Source: Paenibacillus aestuarii
GTDB taxonomy: Bacteria; Bacillota; Bacilli; Paenibacillales; NBRC-103111
Direction of reading: 5' to 3'
Assembly (NCBI RefSeq): GCF_027789125.1
Contig: NZ_JAQFVF010000061.1
Coordinates: 1 to 64,000 of the forward strand
DNA length: 64,000 nucleotides
Shown here: positions 41,955-51,716 of the stretch, one piece after another
Position numbering within the stretch: the first letter of the stretch is position 1
How the letters are laid out: each line of letters opens with the position of its first letter
Position numbers and translations under genes: made by a program
Notes under the pieces: model-generated
The model's database searches: none
Seen by the model: the letters and a program-made list of their open reading frames with translations, nothing else
Told to the model about the DNA's origin: nothing

Positions 41955-43127
41955 TTAAGTGGTAACTGGAATTTTGAACGTGCGCAGCGGCAGTAGTGAA
42001 AGGGCTAGCATGAGGATGAAGAAAGCGATGAAATACGATGAAATATGATCGCGCAGCTGTCCGGCTAGCAGCGGGCCGAAGAATGCGCCGATCGAATAAG
42101 AGATCGATAAAAGAGAGAAGACGCGGCCGTATCGAGTGCTGCTAGTGATGCTGGCGAGCAAGGCGGCGAGTGCAGGGAAGATGACGCCCTTGGCCATGCC
42201 GATCATGAAGAGGGAGACGGACAGCGGAAGGGGCCATTGTATCGCCAAGCCGAAGAAAATAATGGCCAGCGACAAGCTGCCTCCAACGGTTCGCAGGAAC
42301 GGTGAAATATAATTCAGAAACCATAAGCTAATGCTGCACAACGCCCCTAGACTGACCAGCGTGAAGAACATGCCCGAGGTCAGAATGGAACTGCGAGCCG
42401 CTTGCATGAGTGGGAGCTCGAAGAAAAGAATGCCTTGCGAGCAGGAGATAGCCACGGGAATGAGAAAAAAGAGCCAGGGAATGGGGAGGTTCCCGTACCC
42501 GGACATATTGTTCGATTCATTCGACAAGGCATGGCCATGCATGTCGATAACGGTGGACGCGTCCGCGGAGGGCAGCTGACTCTTATGTTCCTTCACGCCT
42601 ACGATGGCCAGCAGGCCTGTAATGATCAAAATCCAACCCAACACGGAAAATGCTGTGGTGAAGCCGATTTTGGCTACCAAGAGAGCGCCTGCCGCAGGCG
42701 AGACGACGGAAGCCAAGGTGTGAACGAGCCCGTTGCCGGTCATCAGCTTGCTCTGATGAATGCGATCCCGCGCGATGCGGGCGAGCAGCGAGAGACAGGC
42801 CGGGGACAGGAAGGCCAGTACAAAACCGCTGATCGAGCGAATGTAGAGCAGATGCCACGGATCCTTGACAGTCGATTGAAATATCAGGATAATCCCTGCT
42901 ACAATCAGGCTGATAACGATGAAAAACTTGCTGCCGTATTTATCCACGCCGTACCCTGCAAGAACATTGCCGGGCAGATGAGTAAGGGAATATACACCCA
43001 TGATTAAGCCGATAAACGAAGGGGCTGCTCCAAGGGATAACGCAAAAGGGGATAAAATCGGATACTGTGCGTGCAAATCGAAAAAAGCCACAAACATAAA
43101 CAGATACAACCAGATCGCTGTTCGCAT
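41955..43127 (-). CDS. Major facilitator superfamily transporter
   Basis: The 390-residue membrane protein has about twelve helices and a central hydrophilic loop with DMHGHALSNESN. The MFS loop 2-3 motif is seen in GVDKYGSKFFIV. It resembles drug or sugar efflux carriers, but nothing indicates the substrate. The ATG at 43127 follows AGGCGGTGAG. Monocistronic. Confidence 0.85.
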   Translation of the reverse strand: MRTAIWLYLFMFVAFFDLHAQYPILSPFALSLGAAPSFIGLIMGVYSLTHLPGNVLAGYGVDKYGSKFFIVISLIVAGIILIFQSTVKDPWHLLYIRSISGFVLAFLSPACLSLLARIARDRIHQSKLMTGNGLVHTLASVVSPAAGALLVAKIGFTTAFSVLGWILIITGLLAIVGVKEHKSQLPSADASTVIDMHGHALSNESNNMSGYGNLPIPWLFFLIPVAISCSQGILFFELPLMQAARSSILTSGMFFTLVSLGALCSISLWFLNYISPFLRTVGGSLSLAIIFFGLAIQWPLPLSVSLFMIGMAKGVIFPALAALLASITSSTRYGRVFSLLSISYSIGAFFGPLLAGQLRDHISSYFIAFFILMLALSLLPLRTFKIPVTT

Positions 43128-43257
43128 TTGCTCACCGCCTAACTCATATTGTCTTGTCTCTCCTTAGATGTACGCGGCCCGTCCAGCGGTTATGACCTTT
43201 CTGTTCATTTGACACAATTCATAGAGAAGTTCACCATATGAGAGAGGAGGACGACAA

Positions 43258-43413
43258 GTGGATACTGCCGTCATTCTATTGTTAGCGGCTATCGCCGTGT
43301 TTTTGATTCTCCGTCTGAGACAATCGTTTCGCAAAGTGAGGAATCAGGCTGACCGTTCCGAAGATATCCAGAAAAAGTTAGTGGAGTTGCGCAAAAAAAG
43401 GGATGAAGAGTAG
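43258..43413 (+). CDS. Small membrane-anchored protein (51 residues)
   Basis: GTG at 43258 lies 7 bases after AGGAGG. The product has one transmembrane helix (AVILLLAAIAVFLILRL) and a charged helical tail with QKKLVELRKKRDEE, likely a coiled coil. It is the first of three small or membrane genes ending with the transglutaminase-like protein, and could be part of the same envelope function. The family is not recognised. Confidence 0.65.
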   Translation: MDTAVILLLAAIAVFLILRLRQSFRKVRNQADRSEDIQKKLVELRKKRDEE

Positions 43414-43464
43414 CGAGCGGCTGTAGTATGATAGGATTGAAATTTTTCATAGGGAGGCGTTATC

Positions 43465-43902
43465 GTGGATCAGTGGATTTCTTTTGCCCAAGATCGCTGG
43501 TATTTAATTGCTGCTGCGATTATTTTACTTTTTATTATTATCGGCATTGTCAAAACGGTTATTAAATGGATCCTGATTGTTGTGATTGTCGGCGGCTTAG
43601 TGTTATACGGAGCCAATTATAAGGATAAACTGCAGGATATCGGGGCAAGTGTGATCAGCCAGGTTGGCGATGAAGTCAAAGATAAGGCGGTCAGCACGCT
43701 GACTTCCGAGGCGAAGGATGCGAAGTTTAAAGCGAACCCGGACGGTTCATTCGAAATAACGACCAAGAGCTTGAAAGTGGAAGGCAAAGCGGGCTCTGAT
43801 GACGTGAAAGTTACTTTTATGGGTAAATCGTTCAATATGAATGCGAACGCAGCCGTCAAGGCTTTGATCGAGCAAGCGAAGAAGAATGCCGGCCAATCCT
43901 AA
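43465..43902 (+). CDS. Hypothetical membrane-anchored protein (145 residues)
   Basis: The N-terminal 50 residues hold two hydrophobic helices (LIAAAIILLFIIIGIVKTVI and ILIVVIVGGLVLYGANY). The rest is a soluble domain of beta character with FKANPDGSFEITTKSLKVEG and KVTFMGKSFNMN. GTG at 43465 follows AGGGAGGCG. It is 18 bp ahead of the transglutaminase-like gene and clearly cotranscribed. The family is not recognised. Confidence 0.75.
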   Translation: MDQWISFAQDRWYLIAAAIILLFIIIGIVKTVIKWILIVVIVGGLVLYGANYKDKLQDIGASVISQVGDEVKDKAVSTLTSEAKDAKFKANPDGSFEITTKSLKVEGKAGSDDVKVTFMGKSFNMNANAAVKALIEQAKKNAGQS

Positions 43903-43920
43903 TCGAGGAGGAGAAGCATC

Positions 43921-45069
43921 ATGAAGGATATGATGTGGACACAAGTATCGTCGTATAACCTCATATCACTCGTGATTGTTCTCACCATTGCCGTCTCGGT
44001 CATCCAGGGATTTATTCGGGGCGGGTCGAGTTCGGCCAAGCACGTCGTTTCCATGCTGATGGAGGCCGTCATCGTGATCCTATCCATGTTTGTGGCATGG
44101 AAGGGGACTACGCTGCTCTCTCCCCTGCTTCAAACGTGGCTGAAAGGCCATGACTTACAAATTCCCACGGGGCAGATCGGGACGTTTAAACAGATGTATT
44201 ACACGGCGATGACGAGTCTCCGCGATTTTGCGCTGCTGCGCTTCGGCGTCTTGTTTTTGGCTTTATATGTGGCGGTTAAGTATGTGCTCAATTTGCTGAC
44301 GGATCCGTTCATCGGCTCAATGTATGCTAGACAGAACCCTTATGAACCTATGCGCAAATCGTTCATCAGCTCCGTGACCGGCGGCGTGATCGGTTCCGTA
44401 GCGGGGCTGGCCAGGGCGCTGATGTTGATAGCCGTGCTATTTATTTATGTAACGCTGTTCCCGCATTCGATGGCAACGCCGTATATTGAATCCTCGGGGA
44501 TGTATCAAAAAGGGGCCAAAGAGGTGATCTCGCCGTTTACCGGCGATTTTATCTCAGCGAAAGCGCCTGTATTTACGCGGGCGGTGGAGCAGGAATTCTC
44601 CAACATCCTGCAGCGCAAATACGAAGTGCTGGACGCGCAAATCCCCAGCAATATCGCGGATGCGGCCAAAACAGTAACCGCCAAGGGCAAGACGGATGAG
44701 GAAAAGGCCAAGCTGCTTTACAATTATGTCGGCAAAAGCGTGCAATACGACTGGGACAAAGTCAAGCTGTATGAAGATCAGCGGATTTGGAAAGAGCAGA
44801 CGCCTGAGGACACGTTCAATACACACAAAGGGGTATGCATCGACTACTCGCGGTTGTATGCTGCAATGGCCCGGGCCGCAGGCCTGGAAGTGAAGGTGGT
44901 CACGGGGTTAGGCTATGATGGGCAGGGCAGCTATGGGCCGCATGCCTGGAACGAGGTTTATCTGAAGGAATCGTCGCGCTGGGTACCGCTCGATTCGACA
45001 TGGGTGGCAAGCGGGGGCAACTGGTTTAACCCGCCGAATTTCGACCAAACGCATATCAAAGAGGCGTGA
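43921..45069 (+). CDS. Membrane protein with CvpA-like N-terminus and transglutaminase-like domain
   Basis: The 382-residue protein has four or five helices in its first 190 residues, arranged like a CvpA/colicin V production domain (SLVIVLTIAVSVIQGFIRGG). The C-terminal transglutaminase-like domain has the triad Cys in HKGVCIDYSRLYAA, His in GPHAWNEVYL and Asp in WVPLDSTW. The domain probably faces outside and may act as a protease or crosslinker of envelope proteins. GAGGAGGAG precedes the ATG. Last gene of the three-gene unit. Confidence 0.85.
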   Translation: MKDMMWTQVSSYNLISLVIVLTIAVSVIQGFIRGGSSSAKHVVSMLMEAVIVILSMFVAWKGTTLLSPLLQTWLKGHDLQIPTGQIGTFKQMYYTAMTSLRDFALLRFGVLFLALYVAVKYVLNLLTDPFIGSMYARQNPYEPMRKSFISSVTGGVIGSVAGLARALMLIAVLFIYVTLFPHSMATPYIESSGMYQKGAKEVISPFTGDFISAKAPVFTRAVEQEFSNILQRKYEVLDAQIPSNIADAAKTVTAKGKTDEEKAKLLYNYVGKSVQYDWDKVKLYEDQRIWKEQTPEDTFNTHKGVCIDYSRLYAAMARAAGLEVKVVTGLGYDGQGSYGPHAWNEVYLKESSRWVPLDSTWVASGGNWFNPPNFDQTHIKEA

Positions 45070-45090
45070 GTGGAGACCGCTCACCTAGAA

Positions 45091-45132
45091 GGAAGCTTTT
45101 CCCTGCAACAGCATGGGGACGGCTTCTTTTTT
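45091..45132 (+). terminator. Terminator of the transglutaminase gene cluster
   Basis: GAAGC..TCCC pairs with GGGA..GCTTC and is followed by TTTTTT. Confidence 0.6.
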
Positions 45133-45196
45133 CTTCCGTATCATCTGTGGTAAACTAGTTGTTGGCGCTTCTTTTTTTGCCTGAAGAGGAGATGTT

Positions 45197-45919
45197 ATGC
45201 GTAAACCATTAGAGCAGTACCAAATGATCTATTTTGATGCCAGCGATACGCTGCTCACGATTCCAGCCGCTCAGACGATCTTGCAGCAGTACTTGCAGGC
45301 GCGGGCGATGGAGCGAACGGAAGAGGAAATCGGTGAACTTTTTGCCGAAGCATTTCGTCTATTTTATTATGTAAATAAGCAAGATTCCTTTGAACCTTGC
45401 ACACCTGAGTCAGACCGTGAATTCTGGGTGAATCTATATAAGTACGTGCTGCATAAGCTGGGTCTTCACCAGGAATGGTCCGTAGAGGAGATTCATGCGT
45501 GCTGCCATGAGCTCTATGACATTTACACGGCGCCTGCGTATTACGAGCTGTTTGACGATGTGCTGCCGTGCCTGGAGCGTGTGAAAGCGATGGGATTTCG
45601 CATGGGCATTGTGAGTAACTTTGCACCGACGCTGAAGGCGGTTCTGGAGAGCAAAGGCATTCTGCATTATTTTGAGCTGGTCATCGTCTCTACCGAGGTG
45701 GGGCTGGAGAAGCCGGATCCGGCGATCTTCCAGCTGGCTCTGGATCGTGCGGGGCTTGCGGCTGAGCAGATCTTGTATATAGGTGATCATGAAACCAATG
45801 ATATCTGGGCGCCGAACCAGGTCGGGATCGATGCTGTCCGCATTTTGCGCTACCCCTATCACACAGGAGCAGGTATACGCTCCTTAATGGAATTGTTCGA
45901 CCGCCCCGCAGGCGTGTGA
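45197..45919 (+). CDS. HAD-superfamily hydrolase, REG-2/HDHD3-like
   Basis: The 240-residue protein has motif I YFDASDTLL, motif II GIVSNFAPTL, motif III Lys in GLEKPDPAIF and motif IV GDHETNDIWAPNQVG. The nucleophile Asp is present, but the usual second Asp of DxD is Ser. This fits the REG-2-like subgroup (DxxxTLL) and suggests altered or weak phosphatase activity. GAAGAGGAG precedes the ATG. It is followed after 18 bases by the penicillin-binding protein gene. Confidence 0.85.
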   Translation: MRKPLEQYQMIYFDASDTLLTIPAAQTILQQYLQARAMERTEEEIGELFAEAFRLFYYVNKQDSFEPCTPESDREFWVNLYKYVLHKLGLHQEWSVEEIHACCHELYDIYTAPAYYELFDDVLPCLERVKAMGFRMGIVSNFAPTLKAVLESKGILHYFELVIVSTEVGLEKPDPAIFQLALDRAGLAAEQILYIGDHETNDIWAPNQVGIDAVRILRYPYHTGAGIRSLMELFDRPAGV

Positions 45920-45937
45920 GAAAGGATTTGAGAAACA

Positions 45938-47995
45938 ATGAAGCCGTCCATTATGGATGATTCGAAAAAAAATGAAGTGGCCAAAAAACGCCATTTTTCC
46001 TTGCGGATTAATGTATTTTTCTTTGTTACTTTTCTATTGTTTTCCGTACTTATCGTCCGATTGGCGATTCTGCAGTTCGTTCAAGCGAAAGATTTGAAGG
46101 CGGCAGAAAATACGAACACGAACCAGACGACGAAGATCGCTCCGATTCGCGGCAATATTTATGACTCCACGAAGTCTCCGCTCGCTTATACGATTCCTGT
46201 GCAATCGCTGTTTTTTCGGATCGAGCCTTCCCAGCAAAATAAAGATGAAGTTATCAGCCTCGCTTATAAGCTGAAGGATGTTTTCGACAAATACGGTAAA
46301 AAGGATGCTAAAAAGCTGACGCCTGAGGATATTGTCCTCTCCATGGACCTGGGCTACGATATTAATAAGAATAAGATTAAAGAGCCCAGCTATTATTGGG
46401 TTCCCCGCAGGATTAAAGCAGACTTGTCCAAGGAAGAAATCGCCGTGCTTCTGGAACATCGCGATGAATTCAAGTGGCTGGAAGTGAACGAGGAAAGCAT
46501 TCGTACCTATGAGATGGATGATGACAATACGACCATCGCTCCACAGCTTATCGGCTATTTGAAGTCGTATTCCACGGAGAAAGCGAAGGAAATTTACAAA
46601 GATAATCCGAACAGCAAGGAGTACCTGGATTCGGAGAACGTCGGCTTCGACGGCATCGAGCGAATGTATCAGGACGATCTTCGCGGTAAGAATGGCTCCA
46701 AGGAATATCCGGTGAATGCCGCGATGAAAATTATCGGCCGAGCCAAGGTAACGGCCCCGATCAAAGGCAACAACTTGTACTTGTCGATCAATAAAGATAT
46801 TCAGAAAACGACGGAAAAAGCGATCAAGGATCAAATTGACTTCCTGCACAGCTCTTATGCCAGAAACGATCCATTCATCAAATATGGCGCCAACGCGCAA
46901 GCGGGTTACGCCGTAGCGATGGAAGTCGATACGGGACGCGTCGTCACGATGGCCAACTTCCCGGACTACAACGCAAACGAGTGGACCGGGGGCATTTCGC
47001 AAGCGACGCTTGATGAAATCGGATCGTATATTTACAACGGTACGATTACTACCGCCTATCCGAAATATACGGATAAGGAACGTCCGAAGCATCCGTCGTC
47101 GATCGTGTTCATGGGTTCGACGATTAAGCCCTTATCTGTTCTTATTGGCTTGACGGAGAAACTGTTCTCGGCTGGAGATATTTATTACGATACGGGTTCC
47201 TTTACGTTCGGTAAAGCGACCGCCGCGAGTACGATCCGCAACTCCGACGGCCACGGTTATGGAGCGCTTAATGCTTCATCGGCGATTGAGCACTCGTCCA
47301 ATACGTACATGTCCGCCAAAGTGGGCATTCCGTTCTATCAAAAATTCGGCGGCGAGAATGTCGCGGTGACCGATAAATGGGCCGATTACTTGGCGAAATT
47401 CGGCATCGGGGTGAAGACCGGCAGCGGACTGCCTGGAGAGAATATTGGCTCCAACGACTTCGTTAAGAACGCCAAGAAGGATAGTTACCAGTCCGCCATG
47501 GTGTACGCATCTTGGGGACAGAATGAGAAGACGACAACGCTGCAGCTGGCTCAATATGCAGCGACATTAGCGAACCGCGGGAAGCGGATGAAGCCGTTGT
47601 TCGTGGATGAGATCCGAACGTATGAAGGCGAGCTGGTGAAAAAGGTTGAGCCGGAAGTGGTTGAGGATTCATCGTCCCTCTTCTCCAACAATGATTGGAA
47701 CACAATCATTCATGGAATGAAGAGCGGCGCCGAAGGTATCGATGAGCTGCCTTACAATGTCGCGCGGAAGACCGGTACGTCGACGCAAGCGGTATCGGGC
47801 GGAACCATTGATAACGCCGTATTCGTTGCCTTCGCGCCGGTTGAGAATCCGAAGCTGGCCGTTGCCGTCGTGGTGCCGGAGGGCGGATTCGGCCGCTATG
47901 GCGCATCCCCGATTGCGGCTAAGATTTTTCAAGCCTACGATGCTGCCAATGATGGCATTTTAACCAAACTGGGCGGCGGCAAGCGCCCTTGGTAA
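45938..47995 (+). CDS. Class B penicillin-binding protein (transpeptidase)
   Basis: A peptidoglycan DD-transpeptidase of 685 residues. It has an N-terminal cytoplasmic tail, one membrane anchor (VFFFVTFLLFSVLIVRLAIL), a PBP dimerisation domain beginning IAPIRGNIYDSTKSPLAYTI, and the transpeptidase domain. The SxxK motif STIK starts at Ser394, SSN at 453-455 and KTGT at Lys611. No PASTA domain is present. The ATG at 45938 is preceded by AAAGGA; another ATG lies at 45953. Confidence 0.92.
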   Translation: MKPSIMDDSKKNEVAKKRHFSLRINVFFFVTFLLFSVLIVRLAILQFVQAKDLKAAENTNTNQTTKIAPIRGNIYDSTKSPLAYTIPVQSLFFRIEPSQQNKDEVISLAYKLKDVFDKYGKKDAKKLTPEDIVLSMDLGYDINKNKIKEPSYYWVPRRIKADLSKEEIAVLLEHRDEFKWLEVNEESIRTYEMDDDNTTIAPQLIGYLKSYSTEKAKEIYKDNPNSKEYLDSENVGFDGIERMYQDDLRGKNGSKEYPVNAAMKIIGRAKVTAPIKGNNLYLSINKDIQKTTEKAIKDQIDFLHSSYARNDPFIKYGANAQAGYAVAMEVDTGRVVTMANFPDYNANEWTGGISQATLDEIGSYIYNGTITTAYPKYTDKERPKHPSSIVFMGSTIKPLSVLIGLTEKLFSAGDIYYDTGSFTFGKATAASTIRNSDGHGYGALNASSAIEHSSNTYMSAKVGIPFYQKFGGENVAVTDKWADYLAKFGIGVKTGSGLPGENIGSNDFVKNAKKDSYQSAMVYASWGQNEKTTTLQLAQYAATLANRGKRMKPLFVDEIRTYEGELVKKVEPEVVEDSSSLFSNNDWNTIIHGMKSGAEGIDELPYNVARKTGTSTQAVSGGTIDNAVFVAFAPVENPKLAVAVVVPEGGFGRYGASPIAAKIFQAYDAANDGILTKLGGGKRPW

Positions 47996-48004
47996 GTAAT
48001 TTGA

Positions 48005-48051
48005 AGGTGTCCCTGGAGCCGGTTAGCGGCTAGCTCAGGGGCATCTTTTTT
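48005..48051 (+). terminator. Terminator of the PBP gene
   Basis: AGGTGTCCCTG..AGCC pairs with GGCT..CAGGGGCATCT, then TTTTTT. The following gap (48052-48440) holds no recognisable gene; a possible -10 TATACT for asnB is at 48408-48413. Confidence 0.8.
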
Positions 48052-48473
48052 GTATCATTAGGTCATCCGGAACTGTGTCGATGTTTTGCGAAGAAAAGTA
48101 ATGAGGCAAAGCCGTCTGGAGTTAAAGGGACGGGAGATGGTGGCAGTAGAACTAGAGCGAAATATGGAACAATAGACGAACCAATGCACGGCCCTCCGCA
48201 TACGCTGATGGCAGGGGCAGCCCTCTTTTTACCCTAAAAGTTGCACTAAGTCAACAATTATGCGTGCGTGCAGGAAGGCGGTGAGCGGCAGTGAAGAAAA
48301 GTAAATTATCCTCTTCATTAAAGCACCTCGTGATTACTTTTTTGTTTTTATAAGCCCAAATAGGCTTCTCACCCTCTTCCCATTTCCGGTATGTAGGGCT
48401 GTTATGGTATACTATTGTATCGACAGTCCAAGAAAGACAGATTGATGAATGGTGCGGAGGAGTGAGTTTCACC

Positions 48474-50348
48474 ATGTGTGGTATTGCTGGTGTCATGTAT
48501 TTTGAAGATAGAGAACCGACAGTCGCGATGTTAGAGCAAATGACGGATGTCATTGTGCATCGGGGTCCGAACGATTCGGGATTCTGGACGGATAACCGGA
48601 TTGGTCTCGGTTTCCGCAGATTATCGATTATTGATATCCAGGAAGGTCATCAGCCTCTAACCAATGAGGATGAATCGGTCTGGATTATTTTTAACGGGGA
48701 AATTTATAACTATAAAGCATTGCGCAGCATGCTGCAGGAGCGCGGTCACCAATTCCGCACGCACAGCGATACGGAAGTCATCGTTCATCTCTATGAAGAG
48801 TATGGCGATGATTGCGTGAAGCACTTGCGCGGCATGTTCGGATTTGTTATTTGGGATAAAAAGAAAAAACGTCTGTTCGGCGCACGCGATCATTTCGGCA
48901 TTAAGCCGTTTTACTATCATGTCAATGACAGGCAGTTCCTGTTCGGCTCGGAGATTAAGAGCCTTCTGGCAGCCGACGGCATGAACAGGCTGATCCATAC
49001 GGACAGTTTGCTCAATTATTTGACTTTCCAATATGTGCCTGAACCAAATACGATGTTCCACGGCATCCAGAAGCTGCCGCCGGCTTCGTATGTGGTGATG
49101 ACTTATGATGGGGAGATGTCCATACATAAGTATTGGGACCCGATGTTCGAGCCGGAAGAGCGCCCGTTCGATTATTATGTGGAACAAATTCGCGAAACGT
49201 TGAATGATTCCGTGAAACATCATATGGTGAGCGATGTGGAACGCGGCTGCTTCTTGTCCAGCGGCATCGATTCGACAGCGATTGCCACACATATGCGGAA
49301 CATTGAACCGATTCGTACGTTCTCGGTTGGCTTCGATGGGCCCAACAACGAAACGCCGATCGCAGCCCAAACGGCTGCCGCCTTGGGCACAGAGCATTAC
49401 GACAAAGTCATCACACGCGATGACTTCTTCAACACACTGCCGAAAGCGATCTGGCACCAGGATGAGCCTGTAGCCGACCCTTCGGCAATCGCCCTGTACC
49501 ACGTCGCTCAGCTGGCGCGCGAGCACGTGACGGTCGTCCTGTCCGGCGAAGGCGCGGACGAGTTGTTTGGCGGCTACCGCATCTATCGCGAGCCGCTGGC
49601 GCTCAGACCGATCGAGCGGCTGCCGCATGGCCTCAAGCGGATGCTGAACCGCCTGGCGCGCTTGCTGCCGAGCGGGGTGAGCGGCCGCAATTACATCTTG
49701 CGCGGTACGACTCCGCTGGAAGAACGCTTCATCGGTAACGCCAAAATCTTCACCGAAGATATGAAAGCGGAGATTCTGCGCTTGGATACGGAGATGCTGC
49801 GCAATTACAAAAATCCGCTGCAAATCGCCGGCGATTACTATGCCAAAACCCGTCATCTCGATCCGGTGAGCCGCATGCAGTATATCGACATGAACCTGTG
49901 GATGCCTGGCGATATTCTGATGAAGGCTGATAAGATGACGATGGCGCACTCCCTGGAGCTGCGCGTACCGTTCCTCGATAAGGAGCTGTACGAGGTGGCC
50001 CGCCGCATTCCGGCGAAGTACCGCATTGCGAACGGCACGACCAAGTACATCTTCCGTAAAGCGATGGAAGGGATCATTCCGGACTTTATTTTGAACCGTC
50101 CGAAGCTTGGTTTCCCGGTTCCGCTCCGCGATTGGATGAACGGCTCCGTTGGTGACATGGTGCTGGAGCAGATCAAAGCCAGCGGCATTGAAGACTACAT
50201 CAATACCGCAGCAGTCGAGCGGATGCTGCAAAAGCACCGCAGCGGTCAAGGCGATTATGCGCGCCGCATCTGGACGATCTATATTTTTGCTTTGTGGCAT
50301 ATGACTTATATGGAAGAGCTGCCGAAAAAAGTGCTGGCTGCGTACTAA
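48474..50348 (+). CDS. asnB: Asparagine synthetase (glutamine-hydrolysing)
   Basis: The 624-residue enzyme has the N-terminal glutaminase with Cys2 directly after Met (MCGIAGVMYF), HRGPNDSGFW and NGEIYNYKALR. The C-terminal synthetase domain has the PP-loop SSGIDSTAIATHM, VLSGEGADELFGGYRIYRE and KADKMTMAHSLELRVPFLD. The ATG at 48474 must be the start because Cys2 is catalytic; GGAGGAGTGAG precedes it. The AsnO/AsnB type common in Bacillales. Confidence 0.96.
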   Translation: MCGIAGVMYFEDREPTVAMLEQMTDVIVHRGPNDSGFWTDNRIGLGFRRLSIIDIQEGHQPLTNEDESVWIIFNGEIYNYKALRSMLQERGHQFRTHSDTEVIVHLYEEYGDDCVKHLRGMFGFVIWDKKKKRLFGARDHFGIKPFYYHVNDRQFLFGSEIKSLLAADGMNRLIHTDSLLNYLTFQYVPEPNTMFHGIQKLPPASYVVMTYDGEMSIHKYWDPMFEPEERPFDYYVEQIRETLNDSVKHHMVSDVERGCFLSSGIDSTAIATHMRNIEPIRTFSVGFDGPNNETPIAAQTAAALGTEHYDKVITRDDFFNTLPKAIWHQDEPVADPSAIALYHVAQLAREHVTVVLSGEGADELFGGYRIYREPLALRPIERLPHGLKRMLNRLARLLPSGVSGRNYILRGTTPLEERFIGNAKIFTEDMKAEILRLDTEMLRNYKNPLQIAGDYYAKTRHLDPVSRMQYIDMNLWMPGDILMKADKMTMAHSLELRVPFLDKELYEVARRIPAKYRIANGTTKYIFRKAMEGIIPDFILNRPKLGFPVPLRDWMNGSVGDMVLEQIKASGIEDYINTAAVERMLQKHRSGQGDYARRIWTIYIFALWHMTYMEELPKKVLAAY

Positions 50349-50408
50349 CGCTCAGCACCCAACACCTTGCACCTGGCTTGGCATTCAAAAGATAGGGGAT
50401 GAGAAACG

Positions 50409-51152
50409 GTGGGATCACAGACGTATAAACTGATTGCTCTCGATATGGACGGGACGTTGTTAACGGAGGAGAAGACCGTCTCGGCCGAAAATCGCAAAGC
50501 GATTGCCGCCGCACTGAAAGCAGGCAAAACGGTCATCATGTCGACGGGACGCGGCGTCCAAAGCGCGATGCCTTATATTAAGGAACTCGGCTTGAATACG
50601 CCGATCGTCACCGTCAATGGCGGCGAAGTTTGGGAGACGCCAGATAAGCTGCTCAGCCGCCAATTAATGGAAACGGCCGCTGTACATGAACTGCACGCTC
50701 TCGCGCAGAAGTACGACGTGTGGTGGTGGGCGTATGCGGTTGAAGGCATCTTCAATCGGGAGAGCGCAGCCATGGATATCGATAAGCTGCATTGGTTGAA
50801 ATTCGGCTTTTTTACCGAAAATGAAGAGAAGCTGAAGCACATCCGGGCCGCTGCCGAAGCGATGGAGCGTTTTGAAATTACGAATTCACATCCGTGCAAT
50901 ATCGAACTGAACCCTCAAGGCATCAGCAAAGCCAGCGGCGTTCAAGCTGTCTGCCGGCTGCTCGGCATCGAGATGTCCGAAGTGATCGCCATGGGGGACA
51001 GTGAGAACGATATCTCCATGATTCAAGCGGCCGGACTCGGCGTTGCGATGGGCAATGCCCAAGAGGAAGTGAAGCAAATCGCCGATGTAACGACCGTAAC
51101 GAACGAAGAGCATGCCGTTGCCAAGGTGATTGACGAGTACTTGTTAAAATAA
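50409..51152 (+). CDS. Cof-type HAD phosphatase
   Basis: The 247-residue HAD IIB protein has motif I LIALDMDGTLLTEE, motif II MSTGRG, the ISKASGVQAVCRLLGI segment with the conserved Lys, and motif IV MGDSENDISMIQAAG. Typical substrates are sugar or cofactor phosphates; the specific one is not evident. GTG at 50409 follows AGGGGATGAG. Probably cotranscribed with asnB. Confidence 0.92.
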   Translation: MGSQTYKLIALDMDGTLLTEEKTVSAENRKAIAAALKAGKTVIMSTGRGVQSAMPYIKELGLNTPIVTVNGGEVWETPDKLLSRQLMETAAVHELHALAQKYDVWWWAYAVEGIFNRESAAMDIDKLHWLKFGFFTENEEKLKHIRAAAEAMERFEITNSHPCNIELNPQGISKASGVQAVCRLLGIEMSEVIAMGDSENDISMIQAAGLGVAMGNAQEEVKQIADVTTVTNEEHAVAKVIDEYLLK

Positions 51153-51194
51153 AAGCTTAGTATCCAATCCGTGACCTGGAGGAGCTTGCAAAAC

Positions 51195-51680
51195 ATGGTT
51201 GAGTTAGGTTGGGTTTTGGTTATCCTATTATTTGTAGTGGGCATGCTTGGCGCTGTCTACCCTGTGCTGCCGGGTGTGCTGGCGATTTACGGCGCATTCT
51301 TCCTCTATGGCTGGTTGATCAGCTTCAAACCGTTCGGTTTCTGGTTTTGGCTGATTCAATCGTTAATCGTACTGATCGTCATCGTGGCGGACTATGCGGT
51401 TAGCGCTCTAGGGGTCAAAAAGTTCGGAGGCTCCCGCGCCTCTGTGATCGGCAGCACGATTGGTTTAATTCTCGGCCCCTTCGTCATTCCGGCGTTCGGG
51501 CTCATCATTGGACCGTTTGTGGGGGCAGTGATCGGAGAACTTATTATCGGAACAGCGTGGAACAAAGCGTTCAGCGTCGGGTTTGGCTCTGTGCTCGGTT
51601 TTTTTGCCAGCACCGCAGTCAAAATCGTCCTGCAGCTGATGATGATCGTTCTGTTCCTGATATGGGTTTTTGCTCATTAA
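51195..51680 (+). CDS. DUF456 membrane protein
   Basis: The 161-residue protein consists of hydrophobic helices rich in Gly, with the family features VYPVLPGVLAIYGAFFLYGW, GSRASVIGSTIGLILGPFVI and GPFVGAVIGELI. DUF456 proteins are small glycine-zipper membrane proteins of unknown function. The ATG at 51195 is 10 bases after GGAGG. Confidence 0.88.
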   Translation: MVELGWVLVILLFVVGMLGAVYPVLPGVLAIYGAFFLYGWLISFKPFGFWFWLIQSLIVLIVIVADYAVSALGVKKFGGSRASVIGSTIGLILGPFVIPAFGLIIGPFVGAVIGELIIGTAWNKAFSVGFGSVLGFFASTAVKIVLQLMMIVLFLIWVFAH

Positions 51681-51716
51681 GATGAACCAACGATAACATG
51701 TCAGGAGGCATTCAAC

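Noticed and set aside
48657-50300. A 547-codon open frame antisense to asnB
   Set aside because: Same reasoning: low-quality composition and complete overlap with a gene whose motifs are all intact.
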